Assembly (NCBI GenBank): GCA_020796225.1 | Contig: CM036754.1 | Location: 70,269,940-70,333,939, forward strand | DNA: 64,000 nt | Origin: Arion vulgaris | Lineage: Eukaryota; Mollusca; Gastropoda; Stylommatophora; Arionidae | Direction of reading: 5' to 3' | Part shown: one piece after another, positions 50,487 to 61,840 of the stretch | How the letters are laid out: the number at the start of each line of letters is the position of its first letter | How positions within the stretch are numbered: the first letter of the stretch is position 1 | Program-made: the position numbers and the translations under genes | The notes under the pieces: model-generated | What the model was told of the DNA's origin: nothing | The model's input: only the letters and a program-made list of their open reading frames with translations | Database searches by the model: none

Positions 50487-51133
50487 CAACCGCTCACCCA
50501 CCACCCCCAATATACTATACCTTTGCCATAGAAACGTATAACAGATGTGGTTAAAGTACAATCCATTAAAATGTTTCTTCACAAAAAAAAAACGCTATGT
50601 GTTAAATCTTGGGTCTAATGTGCGCCTACTTAGAGTTAAGCAGCTTCGGAAACCGAACTGTCCCAGTAAGATAGAGTGCACTCAAAGAGATTAATACAAA
50701 ATGTCTGCACGATGTTCTCATTAGAGTTTTAACAAACGAGGATAAAATGTTTGTTTGGATAAAAATCCCGATCGTAATGGAGAATATATTACAACTAGTT
50801 CCAGCATAAAAATGTGATATTGTGACCTTCATTGCTGCGTTTGAATAGTTCTACTAGATTCTGTTTTATTATCATCAAGTGCCGTACCGATAAACGTAGG
50901 TGATCATTGTTAGCCATCTCACACTATCACAAGAGTTCATAGTCTGGTTTATGTTCTTGTCTCGATCATATCATGTGACCAAATCATACATGTATTTACT
51001 TTGCCTTCCCATTGCTCTCTTTCCATCAAGTTTGCCAGTTGTCACTAAATATTCTAACTTTTTTCTCTTCCATACTGTGACCAATAAATCATAACTGTCC
51101 ACATTTTTCTAAACATTTTCTGGTTTTTTCTTT
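50487..51133. other. No feature recognised
   Basis: A C-rich scrap at 50481-50512 follows the SINE head. The rest is unassigned. Confidence 0.4.
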
Positions 51134-51393
51134 TCTCTTCTTCTTCTTCTTCTTCTTCGAACGCTCCATATCAACCATCTTTGTGATTATATGTGATCTG
51201 AGCCTAAGATCGATTGTATGTTGTGCCAGTTATGCGCCTACAAGTAGACCAGCACATCTGATTTATGCGATCCTTTTTATTTACTATTGCACCTTCACTA
51301 GGCCCCTACCTCAGTCGCCTCTTACGACATGCCTTGTAGGTCGCAGTGTTACTATTCCTTGCTCATCTTGCGAGTGCCGGCAACACACGGGCG
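51134..51393 (-). mobile_element. GAA-tailed SINE, form A, full length
   Basis: Eight or so TTC units at 51134-51158 (the complement of the GAA tail), CGAACGCTCCATATCAACC, CCTACAAGTAGACCAGCAC, TCGCCTCTTACGACATGCC and TGCCGGCAACACACGGGCG. A 26 bp array begins at the next base. Confidence 0.92.
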
Positions 51394-51620
51394 ATTTTGA
51401 AGTTTTATTTCTCTAAATATTTTATAGTTTTAATTTCTCTAAATATTTTATAGTTTTAATTTCTCTAAATATTTTATAGTTTTAATTTCTCTAAATATTT
51501 TATAGTTTTAATTTCTCTAAATATTTTATAGTTTTAATTTCTCTAAATATTTTATAGTTTTAATTTCTCTAAATATTTTATAGTTTTAATTTCTCTAAAT
51601 ATTTTGTAGTTTTAATTATT
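51394..51620. repeat. 26 bp minisatellite, about 8.5 units
   Basis: TTTTAATTTCTCTAAATATT + TTATAG. It starts exactly at the SINE 5' boundary. Confidence 0.96.
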
Positions 51621-52021
51621 TCTTCAAGGTCTGTTCATTCTGTTTAGTTTTATTTTCGTCCATTGCATTTTTGATTTTCTTGAACTACATATCACTTCCA
51701 TTAGATGTTTTATTCTTGTTATTTTGTCCATGTTTAATGCATACAAACATTTTGGAGCTACTGGTTAATGGATTAATCGCGCTCTAGCAGAGACATGTCA
51801 ATCTGTGGAAGGTTTTTTTCTTCAGGCATAAAAGTAAAATTCTAATCTGAACAGCTTCGCAGCGACTGCACTAGCCATGCGGCCATTACATTCACGTCCA
51901 CCTGTCCCACACCGCTCAAAAAAGTGGTACTACAGTCAGTAACGACAGCTAACGACAGCAGCATAGGTTCTATATACATACTCATACACATAATATCTAC
52001 ATACAAACATACATCAACATT
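51621..52021. other. No feature recognised
   Basis: Nothing supportable. Confidence 0.4.
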
Positions 52022-52033
52022 CTCTTAATCACT

Positions 52034-52238
52034 TTTTTTTTTTCGATCCAGAAGCACTTGAGCTGAAAGCTCTTCGGCTCGGTGTCATGGACATCGTAAC
52101 CCTTCGGCTTGGTGCCACGAACACCGTAAATCTGGGGAACCTGTAGCTTTTCTGCCAGTCCCGCGGAGTTGAACCAGCACTTACAGAGGACTAGTCACCC
52201 GTAGTCCAACGAACTACGAACACGCTGGCACGCGGGCA
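52034..52238 (-). mobile_element. tRNA-derived SINE (family S3) with perfect 12 bp target duplication
   Basis: A-rich tail (T run from 52033), GAGCTGAAAGCTCTTCGGC, GGTGCCACGAACACCG, box B and box A complements near 52170 and 52215. Flanked by exact CTCTTAATCACT at 52022-52033 and 52239-52250. Confidence 0.93.
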
Positions 52239-52429
52239 CTCTTAATCACTTAAATGTACCGCTGTTTATTAATGAGTGTTTTCTCCATCTTGCGATTGCT
52301 TGTTTTTGTCATAATCGTTTTTGTTCTAAAATTTTCTTCAAGTCATCTACCATCAAGATGGAGTTCAACGATAGTTAGATAACAATGAGTTCTAAGAGAG
52401 AAAGCAGTAGCACCAGGGTCAATAAATAT

Positions 52430-53125
52430 GGTAAACAAGTCGAAAGTAAGAAGATATTTCTCATGAGAATCAATGCAGTAAATGTAAACCAGATTATGCT
52501 GGAGGAAACAGCCTACCGGATGTAGAATCATACACATACCTTGGTAGCAACATAAACATAGATGGTGGAACAAACAAAGATGTCAAGATAAGAATACAAG
52601 AAGCAAGGGAAACTTATTGCATTGAGTAAGATATGGAAGTCAAAGGAGATCAAAACAAACACAAAGCTGAGAATCTTTCAATCAAATGTGAAGTCAGTGC
52701 TATTCTATGTCTCTGAAACATGGAGGACAACAAAAGAAACCACCAGAAACCTATAGACGTTCGTAAATAGATGTTTACGTAGGATAGAGCGACTGAGATG
52801 GTATGATATGATTACGAACGAAGAACTCAGAGAAAGAACTTAGAAAGAATACCAGTGGGGAAAAAAGAGCTCAGGACGAAACACTGGCGATGGATAGGAT
52901 ACACATTGAGAAGGCCGACCAGAAGCATTGCAAAACATGCACTGCTTTGGAACCCGGAAGGAAAGAGGAGTAAGGGAAAGCCTAGAAATACCTGGAGAGA
53001 GAACTGAAACTGAATTAAAAGGATAGGCAAGACGTGGAAAGAATTGGAAGGGTTGGAAAGAGAGGGGGCTGGAAGAAGCTTGTTGAAGACCTGTGCTCCG
53101 TAGGGAGTTCAAACGTGAAGAAGTA
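52430..53125 (+). pseudogene. LINE RT end and tail (L4 type)
   Basis: Plus-strand relative of 40280-41125: RINAVNVNQIMLEETA, YTYLGSNINIDGGTNKD, LSKIWKSKEIKTNTKLRIFQ, SNVKSVLFYVSETWRTTKET and WRWIGYTLRRPTRSIAKHAL, read over several frames. It ends near AGTTCAAACGTGAAGAAGTA with a GAA-rich 3' end. Confidence 0.82.
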
Positions 53126-53915
53126 GAAGAAACAGATATTTGTTGCTGCCAGAAAAATACAATATTTAAACATTGAAATTGAACCACAATATTTATTTAT
53201 ATCTGCGTTCATTCACTCGCTACAAAATCGAGCGTTTTTAATACCACGACTAGATAGCTCATGGAACATATTGTCCAACCGTGTAGAGTGCGCACACTAA
53301 AATCTTTGGTCTATGCTGGCATCGAACCCAAGAATATTCTTGATACGTGATCACTAGTGAAGCGGGTTATTGAATTCGTTATCTGCGCTCTAGCCACCGT
53401 ACCTGACATCGGTGAGGTTGGTCCTAGTTAGGGAGGCGTGTTTTGAGTATGTTTAGGTTTGTCTGAGCAAACAATCCCTTATATTTTCCAACTTTTCTGC
53501 ATCGGATGTAAACACTTTTGATTGTAAATTTGTTCACACTCAATACATCATGTGATGTGATCTAATCCCAAGAGTTTCTTCATGTTTGGCCACTTTTCTG
53601 ACTTATGTCAGGTCGTTCAGAATTAGGAACATTGTTAACCGCTTTGGAATACATGTTCCTTTGTCGTCCCAATACAATGTGAAGTTTCTACTGTGTATTT
53701 TCCATTCAGAAAAGGAAGTAACATTAGACTAACGCTGAACAGAAGTAAACATGGAATGGCAGTTTCATTAGTTCATTGAATGCAACTTTTGATTTTTGTG
53801 CTGGGCCATCACTACTCAACCCAGTCTCCTGCGATTGGTTTCTGGTACAGAGTTTACAGCAGTCTTCCCTTGCGTCAACACAACACAGACAGATTACAGC
53901 TACCTTTGGCAGAGT
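53126..53915. other. No feature recognised
   Basis: Nothing supportable. It separates two oppositely oriented LINE remnants. Confidence 0.4.
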
Positions 53916-55380
53916 CTTGTCTTCTTCTTCTTCTTCTTTAGTCGTCGCACTGTTACCGGGTTGTTGCCCAGTGTCATGGTTTTCTGTTTTGTCTTGCGCT
54001 GTTCTGGTGGCTTGAGTGATTGTTATTTTTGCTCTTTCACAGGATTCTGCTACGCCATCTAACCATCTTTTTCGTGGTCTTCCTCTTGCCTTCTTTCCCG
54101 ATGTTTTGTTGTAGAAGACTCTGTATACTGTGGAGTTTGGATGCATTCTTATTAAGTGGCCAAACCACTTCATTCTTTGTTTCTCAATGTAATTCAAGCA
54201 AGGTTCTGTGCCAACTTTCTTTCTTATGCTGATGTTGGTGACTCTGTCTTTTCTGATGTTGTTGGTAACATTTCGCAGGAAACGCATTTCACATGTAGTT
54301 ATTTTTTGTAACTGCACTTTGCTCATTGTCCATGTTTGGCTCTGGTAACACAAAGTAGTTACAAAAATGCTGTTGATCATCTGTTGCTTAGCTGCCTATG
54401 AAAATTGTGGGTGCTTTAACAATGGGGCTAGCTGGTAGGTTACAGCATTTGCTTTTGCACTCTAGCCTCTATCTCTTTATCCAGTTTTCCGTCTTCTGTG
54501 AATATGTTTCCTAAGTATTTGAATTCTTTCACTTGGTTGATTTTAGTATCATTGACATGGATGTCTAGTTTATTGTGTTTTCTTCCCATATTCATTATTT
54601 CTGTTTTAGTGTTGTTGATTTTCATGTCATGATTTATACGATTTTGTTCAAGGTGTCAATATGATGTTGTAGATCTTGTTCATTTTGATGTATCAGGCAC
54701 TGATCATCTGCAAACAGAAGTTCATTTATTTCATCATTATCTGAATTTGACTCTTGAGTTAATTTATCTATATATGCAATAAAGAGTAGTGGTGAGAGGA
54801 CACAACCTTGTCTAACACCTGATGTAATGGAGAACCAGTCGGTCATTCCTTCTGTTGTTCTTACTGTACTCTGGCTTTCTTTATATAAAGGCCATACTAT
54901 TACCTAATAGTTGTCCCTGGACGCCATATTCTTCAAGGATCTTCCATAGTTTGCACCTGGTTACTCTATCAAATGCCTTTTCTTGGTCTATAAATATAAG
55001 TTGTTTACTTTGATTGTATTCAATTGTTTGTTCGCAGATCTGTCTTAGTGTAAATATTGGGTCTGTGTAGCTCTTACCCCTCCTAAACCCAAACTGGCTA
55101 TTGTTTAACTGGGGCTCTAATATATGTTTTGCTCTTCGCTCCAATATTTTTGCAAACATTTTTCCTATATGTCTCAAAAGAGAGATACCCCTGTATGTTT
55201 CACACTCTCTTTTTTCTCCTTTGTTCTTCCATATTTGGACTAATTGCTCTCTGCCAGTCATCTAGAGCTTCTTGTGCCTCCCAAGCTATGTTAAAAATTC
55301 TGGTCAGCCAGGTTATTGCTGTTGTTTTACATGCAAGTAACATTTCTGTTGTTATACCATAAATGTCTTATCTAGAGCTG
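53916..55380 (-). pseudogene. Longest LINE reverse transcriptase remnant (RTE-like)
   Basis: Four minus-strand frames in order. (1) ECETYRGISLLRHIGKMFAK, QFGFRRGKSYTDPIFTLRQI, LIFIDQEKAFDRVTRCKLWK (motif A Asp intact). (2) FSITSGVRQGCVLSPLLFIA (motif B) and NELLFADDQCLIHQNEQDL (motif C, both Asp intact). (3) MKINNTKTEIMNMGRKHNKL and VKEFKYLGNIFTEDGKLDKE. (4) LCYQSQTWTMSKVQLQKITT, QRMKWFGHLIRMHPN and KKARGRPRKRWLDGV. The 3' end is TCGTCGCACTG complement plus (GAA)n. Frameshifts separate the pieces, and the endonuclease is missing. Confidence 0.92.
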
Positions 55381-55985
55381 ACAAATGCGGTTTGACTTGA
55401 CTTTACGCTTGCCAATTATTCGTTATATCTTTTCAATACGCTACTTATGGATCATTTGTACTGCATTTGTAAATGTTATTTGTCTCTGGTCGACGGCCAG
55501 GAGACATGTGTAGCATCACCCACTTAGGTATTCTGTTCGTCTGATTTGTGAACAGATCACATAGCATTCGTGGCTGAGCCCATACTATTGGCTGCGCCCA
55601 CGCCTTACGTGTCTGCCCCCACACCCTACCGCACGATAACTCCTTCCATCCCCACTCGCTTGTCCAGACTACAGTGCCACTGTCTATTTTCATGGTCACC
55701 TTGTGGAGGTGGGGTGTGGTTTTGACGAATGTTAGCTCACTGACCCTGGTACTACGGTATACCTTTATTTTTTTTCGCCTGTAATCCCATCAGAGAATAT
55801 ACATGTTAGAAGTGCTTTCGATACGTATCAGTTATAGTAAAGTAGATGTGTTTTAGAAGTTGTATTGAGGTTTTATTTCAAGATTTCCTAATGTTTTTGA
55901 AATCTCTTACACAGTTATTTTAACTGGACGTGTAGCATTTTCTCTCATTATTGTGAAGTATTAATTAATTGTGATTATATTAAGT
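55381..55985. other. No feature recognised
   Basis: Nothing supportable. Confidence 0.4.
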
Positions 55986-55989
55986 TTAT

Positions 55990-56335
55990 ATCTGTTTCTT
56001 CTTCTTCCCCTTTCAACTCCCAATGAAGAACAGGTCTCAACATACTTCTTCCAGCTCTTTCTCTCTCTTGCCATCCCTTCCAGTTCTTTCTATGTTTTAC
56101 CTATCCTTTTAATATCAGCCTCCAGCTCTCTTCTCCAGGTCTGTCTAGGCATTCCCCTACTTCTCTTTCCCTGCGGGTTCCAAAGCAGTGCCTGTCTTGC
56201 AATGCTTCCATTCGGTCTTCTCAATGTATGTCCTATCCATCGCCAGCTTCTCTTCCTGAGCCCTTTCTCCACTGGTATCTGCTTTGTTCTTTCTTGAGTT
56301 CCTCGTTTGTAATTTTATCATACCATCTCAGTCAA
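55990..56335 (-). pseudogene. LINE tail (L4 type)
   Basis: Minus: EKGLRKRSWRWIGHTLRRPN, GSIARQALLWNPQGKRSRGM, PRQTWRRELEADIKRIGKT and a frame change to KELEGMARER. It ends GAACAGGTCTCAA...TTGGGAGTTGAAAGGGGAAG complement, matching the 3' end at 40280. Confidence 0.83.
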
Positions 56336-56395
56336 GTTTCCATCTGAGTATATTTAATTCAATTTAGTTAATGTGAATATAGAATCAACCTTATA

Positions 56396-56663
56396 CAGGG
56401 TGTTCAACTTAAAAGCAGCCTGTGAATGGAGCTAATATAGCATATATGTATGGAAATGGGAAGGTTCAGTTATGACGTAGTATAGGTCAAGGCTGTGTGA
56501 TTGTGTGTAATTGTAGTGCGGGAAGGGCGATGAACAAATGTGACGTAGGACAAGCTAGTCAGAACCGGTTTAAATAATAAATAGACGAGATGCAATGCGT
56601 CTCATTTGCGTATCTGACAAATTTCTATTTATCACTGGGGCTGCTTTTAAGTTGAACACCCTG
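56396..56663. mobile_element. 268 bp MITE with perfect 25 bp TIRs
   Basis: CAGGGTGTTCAACTTAAAAG at the left end and its exact complement at the right; the match runs 25 bases. TA dinucleotides flank it (56394-56395 and 56664-56665). The interior matches 29360-29520 of the long copy at 28731, so it is an internal-deletion derivative. Confidence 0.95.
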
Positions 56664-56799
56664 TATAAAAATCTAGCTTGAATTTATTGTGTTTTAGATT
56701 TAGATACAGATACAGATTTAGATACACATGTAGTTTTTCAAATGCGAACTGTCAATGCAAAAATGGAATCAATCCCAAAATGTAATTAATATTTTAGAT

Positions 56800-57167
56800 C
56801 AGCAGTTCCCAAACTTTGCATTACCGCTTTTAAATACATGTTGCTACCGCGAACCCCCAACAGTTTCTATATATGAAAATCTTCTAGCGATGGAGTTATT
56901 ATTAAACCACATCAACAGTCAAACTGGCTCCAATTTTTCAGACTGTGGGAGACTTTAAATGATCTTTCATTTTGTCGTGTCACACATTTAACTCGGTCTA
57001 GTCCGGTTCCATGATTTCAGGAAACTAGTTTACCAATGTTTTTATACATGTTTTTAATTTATTTTTCTGTTTGAAAAGTCAAAGATCAGAATATTTCTTC
57101 ATGCGCTTGAGAATCCTCTTTGAGTACCTCGCTGACCTCCGGGGTTCCTCGGACAAAGTTTGGGCTG
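56800..57167. mobile_element. Probable non-autonomous hAT element
   Basis: Ends CAGCAGTTCCCAAACTTTG and CAAAGTTTGGGCTG. Flanks TTTTAGAT and TTCTAACT match 5/8 with central TA. It includes ACCGCGAACCCCCAACAG and CCTCCGGGGTTCCTCGG blocks, typical of hAT MITEs with a broken-palindrome look. Confidence 0.7.
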
Positions 57168-57502
57168 TTCTAACTGAATGCTAGTTTTTAGTTTCAAATT
57201 GTTGTTCATTTAGAATGTTTGTCTGAAAGCGAAAAATGAGGTTATGTCAGCTTCCTGTTTTTAAGTTCATTACAATGACTACTCCTTTTCAAATTTTAAA
57301 TCCAGCTTTCGAATCGATGAGCTTATGTAGAATACTGCTAGATAGCATTGTCAACCTCAGCCGTACTTTACATTTCTCTGGAATATTTAGTCTTAATCTC
57401 TTGATGTATTCTGCCCATCTTTTTTATTAAGTTCTCTTTCCAAAAAATGTCGATACTCTTTTGATGGTATTCTTCAAATGTTCTGCCCTGTGTGTGTGTG
57501 TG
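57168..57502. other. No feature; short (GT)n at the right end
   Basis: Only GTGTGTGTGTGTGTG at 57489-57502, which the next SINE used as target. Confidence 0.5.
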
Positions 57503-57752
57503 TCTTCTTCTTTGAGTTCGTTCTTTACAACCAATTTAATCACTCTTTGTGATATGTTTGATCTTTGCCAAGAACGTGTATACGTTGCACATTGGTCTGG
57601 TAGGCCCCTAAACGCATAGACTTCCACATGTTTAGGACACATGCATCCTATTTCAGCCAAACCTCCTTAGTCGCCTCTTACGACATGCTTGGCAGGTAAC
57701 AGTGGTTCTATTCCTTACACCCCAAATATGGGCTCCGGTAACCACTCAGGCG
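57503..57752 (-). mobile_element. GAA-tailed SINE, form B, full length
   Basis: TCTTCTTCTTTGAGTTCG, ATCACTCTTTGTGATATG, GCCAAGAACGTGTATACGTT, CCTAAACGCATAGACTTCC, GTCGCCTCTTACGACATGC, CTCCGGTAACCACTCAGGCG. Flanked by GTGTGTGT on both sides, but in a microsatellite, so the duplication is only suggestive. Confidence 0.9.
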
Positions 57753-57794
57753 GTGTGTGTTATTCTAAATATCTGTAAAGAGGTCTAAAGAAGA

Positions 57795-58050
57795 AGAATT
57801 GCTTTCCAGACACCCTGTTTTACCCCATATGGATCAGTTCATCTCTGAATAAATGACACGCTAACTGCCGAGATTATTGCACAAAGCATGAACTAATAGC
57901 TCCGGCAAATTCTTTGAGCCTCTGGAAAAAAATACACGCATGAACAGCACGGTGCAGTGCAATACTAACGGAGGTAATGGGTTATTTCTGTTGGAGTTGA
58001 TGGGGGGTGGGGCAGGTCCATATGGGGAAATCCGTGGCAATTAAGTTAAT
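57795..58050 (-). mobile_element. tRNA-derived SINE (family S5)
   Basis: TTTTACCCCATATGGATCAG, AATGACACGCTAACTGCCG, GATTATTGCACAAAGCATG and TGGAAAAAAATACACGCATG are complements of the S5 body. The tRNA head is degraded. Confidence 0.75.
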
Positions 58051-58069
58051 CCTTCACCTTTGAACTTTT

Positions 58070-58225
58070 GTATTTCTAAATCTCTTTTGTATTTCTAAAT
58101 CTCTTTTGTATTTCTAAATCTTTTTTGTATTTCTAAATCTCTTTTGTATTTCTAAATCTCTTTTGTATTTCTAAATCTCTTTTGCATTCCTAAATCTCTT
58201 TTGTATTCCTAAATCTATTTTGTAT
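58070..58225. repeat. 19 bp minisatellite, about 8 units
   Basis: TTTTGTATTTCTAAATCTC units, the last three with TTCCTAAATC. Confidence 0.95.
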
Positions 58226-58239
58226 TCCTTGCTTCCAAT

Positions 58240-58300
58240 AATTGTGAAATTGTATCTGTCATACATATATTTCGTGTACTAAGTTCTGTTTCGGAAATAT
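58240..58300. repeat. ~60 bp dispersed repeat (inverted partner at 63805)
   Basis: ATTGTATCTGTCATACATAT and TTTCGTGTACTAAGTTCTGT match, in reverse, 63805-63865. Confidence 0.75.
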
Positions 58301-58346
58301 TGTTTTTCCACATACTGTATGGTTTATTTTATGTATATATGTAACA

Positions 58347-58582
58347 GTGGGCTTCTGTAGCTACAGCGGTAGTGAGCCCGATCACAACCCAGGCGTACCT
58401 GGTTCAAACGCCGCGGCAGGCAGTTTGGAAGAAAATTCGTTTCCGAGGGATTTTTACGAAAGGTAAAAATAGACCCCACCGTTCAGAAAGCAATGACAAA
58501 CTACTGAACGTATAAGTGGTGCCTAGAAAATCAGCGACATGTTTACTGTGGTTGATGACTACGTCCTGTAAAGGATATGCAA
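58347..58582 (+). mobile_element. tRNA-derived SINE (family S4)
   Basis: TGGGCTTCTGTAGCTACAGC, GTACCTGGTTCAAACGCCGC (box B), GTTCAGAAAGCAATGACAAA, CTGTGGTTGATGACTACG, CCTGTAAAGGATATGCAACG. Confidence 0.87.
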
Positions 58583-58650
58583 CGATATAACAAAAATTTC
58601 ATATATGTAAATACACAACTCAGATGGGTTTTTGGTGCTTTTGCGGGTTT

Positions 58651-58848
58651 TCCCGATCCAGAAGCACTTGAGCTTTCAGCTCTTCGGCTCGGTGCCATGA
58701 ACATCGTAACCATTCGGTTCGGTGCCACGAACACCGTGAATCTGGGGACCCTGTGACTTTTTCTGCCAGCCAGCGGAATTGAACCCGCACTTACAGAGGG
58801 TTTGTCACCCGCAGTCTAACGCGCTACGAACACGCTGGGCAGGAGGGC
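58651..58848 (-). mobile_element. tRNA-derived SINE (family S3)
   Basis: GATCCAGAAGCACTTGAGC, GGCTCGGTGCCATGAACATC, GTGCCACGAACACCGTG, GGAATTGAACCCGCACTTAC (box B complement), CTAACGCGCTACGAACACGC (box A complement). Confidence 0.88.
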
Positions 58849-58849
58849 A

Positions 58850-59310
58850 ACTGAGATGTTTAAGAACTTGTGTCTTTCCCTTGGCAACATATGGTTGTGA
58901 GACACGGACCATTGACAATGCAGCGCAGAGGATCATTAATGCATTTGAATGTAAATACTACAGAAGAGTACTAAAAATATCATGAACAGAGAATAGAACA
59001 AATGTCTCTATTCTGTAACAGCTTGATATTAAAGAGAGTTGGTTACTAAAAAACATAAAAACAAGGATAATTAAATACTTCGGACGCATTAAACAACATG
59101 AGTGCCCGGAGAAGATAATTCTAGAAGGAACGGTGCCTGGAAGAAGAGCGAGAGGAAAACCTAGAAGACGATGGGTGGAAGATGTCATTGACGATCTGAG
59201 AATGACTGCTGCTGACGCCGGACATCCTTCACAGAGTAGAGAGTTTTTCATGGCTTCTGTCATGAGAGCTAAGTTCCAATAGCGACAAGCTACTTGATGA
59301 TGATGTATGC
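58850..59310 (+). pseudogene. LINE RT end and tail, variant of L1 type
   Basis: ATYGCETRTIDNAAQRIINA, FECKYYRRVLKIS then a stop, TENRTN, LDIKESWLLKNIKTRIIKYF, GRIKQHECPEKIILEGTVPG, RRARGKPRRRWVEDVIDDLR and MTAADAGHPSQSRE. Same architecture as 47082 but diverged; ends GATGATGATG. Several stops. Confidence 0.83.
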
Positions 59311-59499
59311 ATGTATGAGTCTAGTTTGATCAGTTCTCAGTGTTTATATCTTTTTTCCAGTTGAACCAGTCCCTGGTAAACTTTTTTCCTTTTGACTCTA
59401 TTCGTGTTCAACGCTTACAAATATCATTTATAACTACCCATATTACGCAGCAATTCAACCACACAAGCAACCCACAAACTAACGAGCAATCTTTGCACA

Positions 59500-60215
59500 C
59501 TTACAGAACAAGTTGGTCTCCAGATTAATTCTGCCAAGACTAAAATTATAGACCTCACAAACTCGACAGACAACATCGTAATAAATGGCCAAACACTGGA
59601 GAAAGTTAACATTTTACATATTTGGGTAGTAAAGTGTCAAACAACGGAGACACGATGAAAGAAATAAACTCTCGTATTGCTATAGCAGCTAGTGCCTTCA
59701 CTAAGTTAACAAATATATGGCAATCCAAGACCTTAGTATATGCACAAAAGTTAAATTATTTAGGTCATGTGTGATTCCTGTACTGACCTACGGTTGTGAA
59801 AGTTGAAATCAATAAAGAAAATTGATAAGAAACTGGACAGCTTTGAGAATAAATGTCTCTGAAAATTATTAAAAGTAAAATGGAGTGATTTCGTTTCTAA
59901 AACACAGTGAGAGATAGAACACACCAACAACCCGTATCAAATATTATAAGGAAACGAAGGTGAAATATTTAGGTCATGTTCTTAGATCAGACGAAAAGAG
60001 ACTAAATCGACAAGTCATTATGTGGTCACCAGTTGGGAAAAGAAAACGTGGAAGACCAAAGACCACTCTTCGAAGAGCCATCCAACAAGAAAGTAAACTA
60101 TTGGGATGTAAAACCATACAAGATCTCCAACTGCTAGCAACGAACCGCATCACATGGAGACCTAAAACCTCTGCCCTATGTGCCGCCTTTGGCAGGAAAG
60201 GAACAAACTAACTAA
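59500..60215 (+). pseudogene. LINE RT end and tail (L11 type)
   Basis: Pieces QINSAKTKIIDLTNSTDNIV, INGQTLEKVN, then degraded thumb, and an open end MKYLGHVLRSDEKRLNRQVI, MWSPVGKRKRGRPKTTLRRA, IQQESKLLGCKTIQDLQLLA, NRITWRPKTSALCAAF. Single copy in this window. Frames are broken upstream of 59955. Confidence 0.8.
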
Positions 60216-61280
60216 TATTACGAAGGTAAGCATCGCTCCACAGAACGTTTAACATACGCCAACCCTTTTAACACCGCATCTTTAACTCTTACAATACGCA
60301 CACTAAAACCGCCTTTTTACGCACTGTTTTTGAGGAACAAATTTTAAGGCGAAGATGTCCTTACAAAATTTCTTATAACTTTCTTACATTCAACAGCAAA
60401 GACAAACTGCATACACCAAAATGTGCGCTATTGAAAGATCTATTACAAACACACACTTACTGTATTTGAATTTTAAAAATACACTTAAAGCATTAAATGT
60501 ATTTAGGAAATGAAAAAATATAATTAAAGATTTTAAGGAAAGATGTGAACTTACAAAAATGTGTAAGCTGTCCAATGATCCAAAACGAACAAAAACTACC
60601 TCAATTCCTTAGAATATCCATTTCTACACAACATAGACAAGTTTGTTTCATCCTTTTCTGTTCAAAGAATTTGATTATATGAGGGTTTGACATATCTGGC
60701 TCCTGCTCTTAAGACACGCTTCTTCTTCATTAGCAATACTGATAATTTTATTTAAATTGCCAGAATATCTAATATAAAATAGATTCCAAATCGTCACTAA
60801 CTACTGTCTGTTACTGTCCTCACTAGATTCACCATTATTATCATTGTTAATCCATGAATAAATAAATTGTGAGGCTGCAGACAGTCGCTATTTATGATCA
60901 TTACAAGCCATTATTGAAGATTTCATGTTTACTTACAAAATGATTAAAAATATTTTTAAATCACTTCTAACACGAGGTAAACAATGCTTTGTAGCGGACG
61001 GAAATAGAATGGAGCAGGACACGACTTTTACACTGTGTATATGCAAAAATAGTCCTCTACGATATATTAACAACTGGTTAGAACCACATGGTCCGGTGAA
61101 GTGGCTTTGCGTACAATGGGAACTAACTTTATGGTCTGTCAGGTGGCATTTCGTATTCTAAGAGTTAAAGGTTCACCCGTCCTCCATCTTGCGCAGGTGC
61201 CAATTTCAACTAAGACGGCAGAAGAAAAAAAAGTCACACTAAAACTCCGATTATATTGCACAAGCAATATTTCTATCGTT
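60216..61280. other. AT-rich, no gene or repeat recognised
   Basis: The longest stretch in the window without an assignable element. A weak (ACACACAC)-like run is near 60450. Could be unique host intergenic DNA. Confidence 0.5.
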
Positions 61281-61284
61281 TATT

Positions 61285-61545
61285 TGTAATACTATTATCT
61301 ATTGTCTTTTCCCAGTTGGATGATGGAATTGGATGTCCCCTCTTGCCGTTAAGCGTAGGGGTGGGAGTTTTAATGTGCGTTCCAGAGCCAAATTCCAGAA
61401 GCCCTTGTTGTTTTATATCCATGTTTATTTAGTGTGATCTTGATAATGTCTATCCATCTTTTTTTTGGTCTTCTCTTAGCTCTAGTACCTGATCTCTTTT
61501 TGTGGTATTTGTTTTTGGTTTGTAATACATATATTGAAGATCGTG
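61285..61545 (-). pseudogene. LINE tail (L3 type)
   Basis: Minus: KKRSGTRAKRRPKKRWIDII, KITLNKHGYKTTRASGIWLW and a frame change to LERTLKLPPLRLTARGDIQFHH-like end. The 3' limit near 61290 is the complement of CCAACTGGGAAAAGACAATAG, matching other L3 ends. Confidence 0.8.
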
Positions 61546-61624
61546 TCATATCATACACATGACATCGCCATCAGCCACACTAAACGAGTCGTTGATTTTC
61601 TAAGCACCAATTATACGTTCAATA

Positions 61625-61838
61625 GTTTTTCATGGCTTTCTGAACGGCTAGGTCAATTTTTACCGTTCGTAAAAATCTACGAGAACAATTTTGCTTCTAA
61701 ATTGTCGGCCGTGGAGGTTGAACCAGGTACGCTTATGCTATGATCCAGTTCACTACCGCTGAAGCTACAGTCGCCCACTTAACATATCTGGTGATCCAGT
61801 TCACTACCGCTGAAGCTACAGACGCCCACTTAACATAT
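61625..61838 (-). mobile_element. tRNA-derived SINE (family S4), head duplicated
   Basis: The minus body (GGCTTTCTGAACGGC, TTTACCGTTCGTAAAAATC, GTTGAACCAGGTACGC as box B complement) is followed by two tandem copies of the ~53 bp head (GATCCAGTTCACTACCGC, GAAGCTACAG, CGCCCACTTAACATAT). Confidence 0.82.
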
Positions 61839-61840
61839 AT

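Noticed and set aside
55445..55699. 84-residue minus frame as a host exon
   Set aside because: No recognisable domain, no splice-site pair I can support and no second exon nearby.
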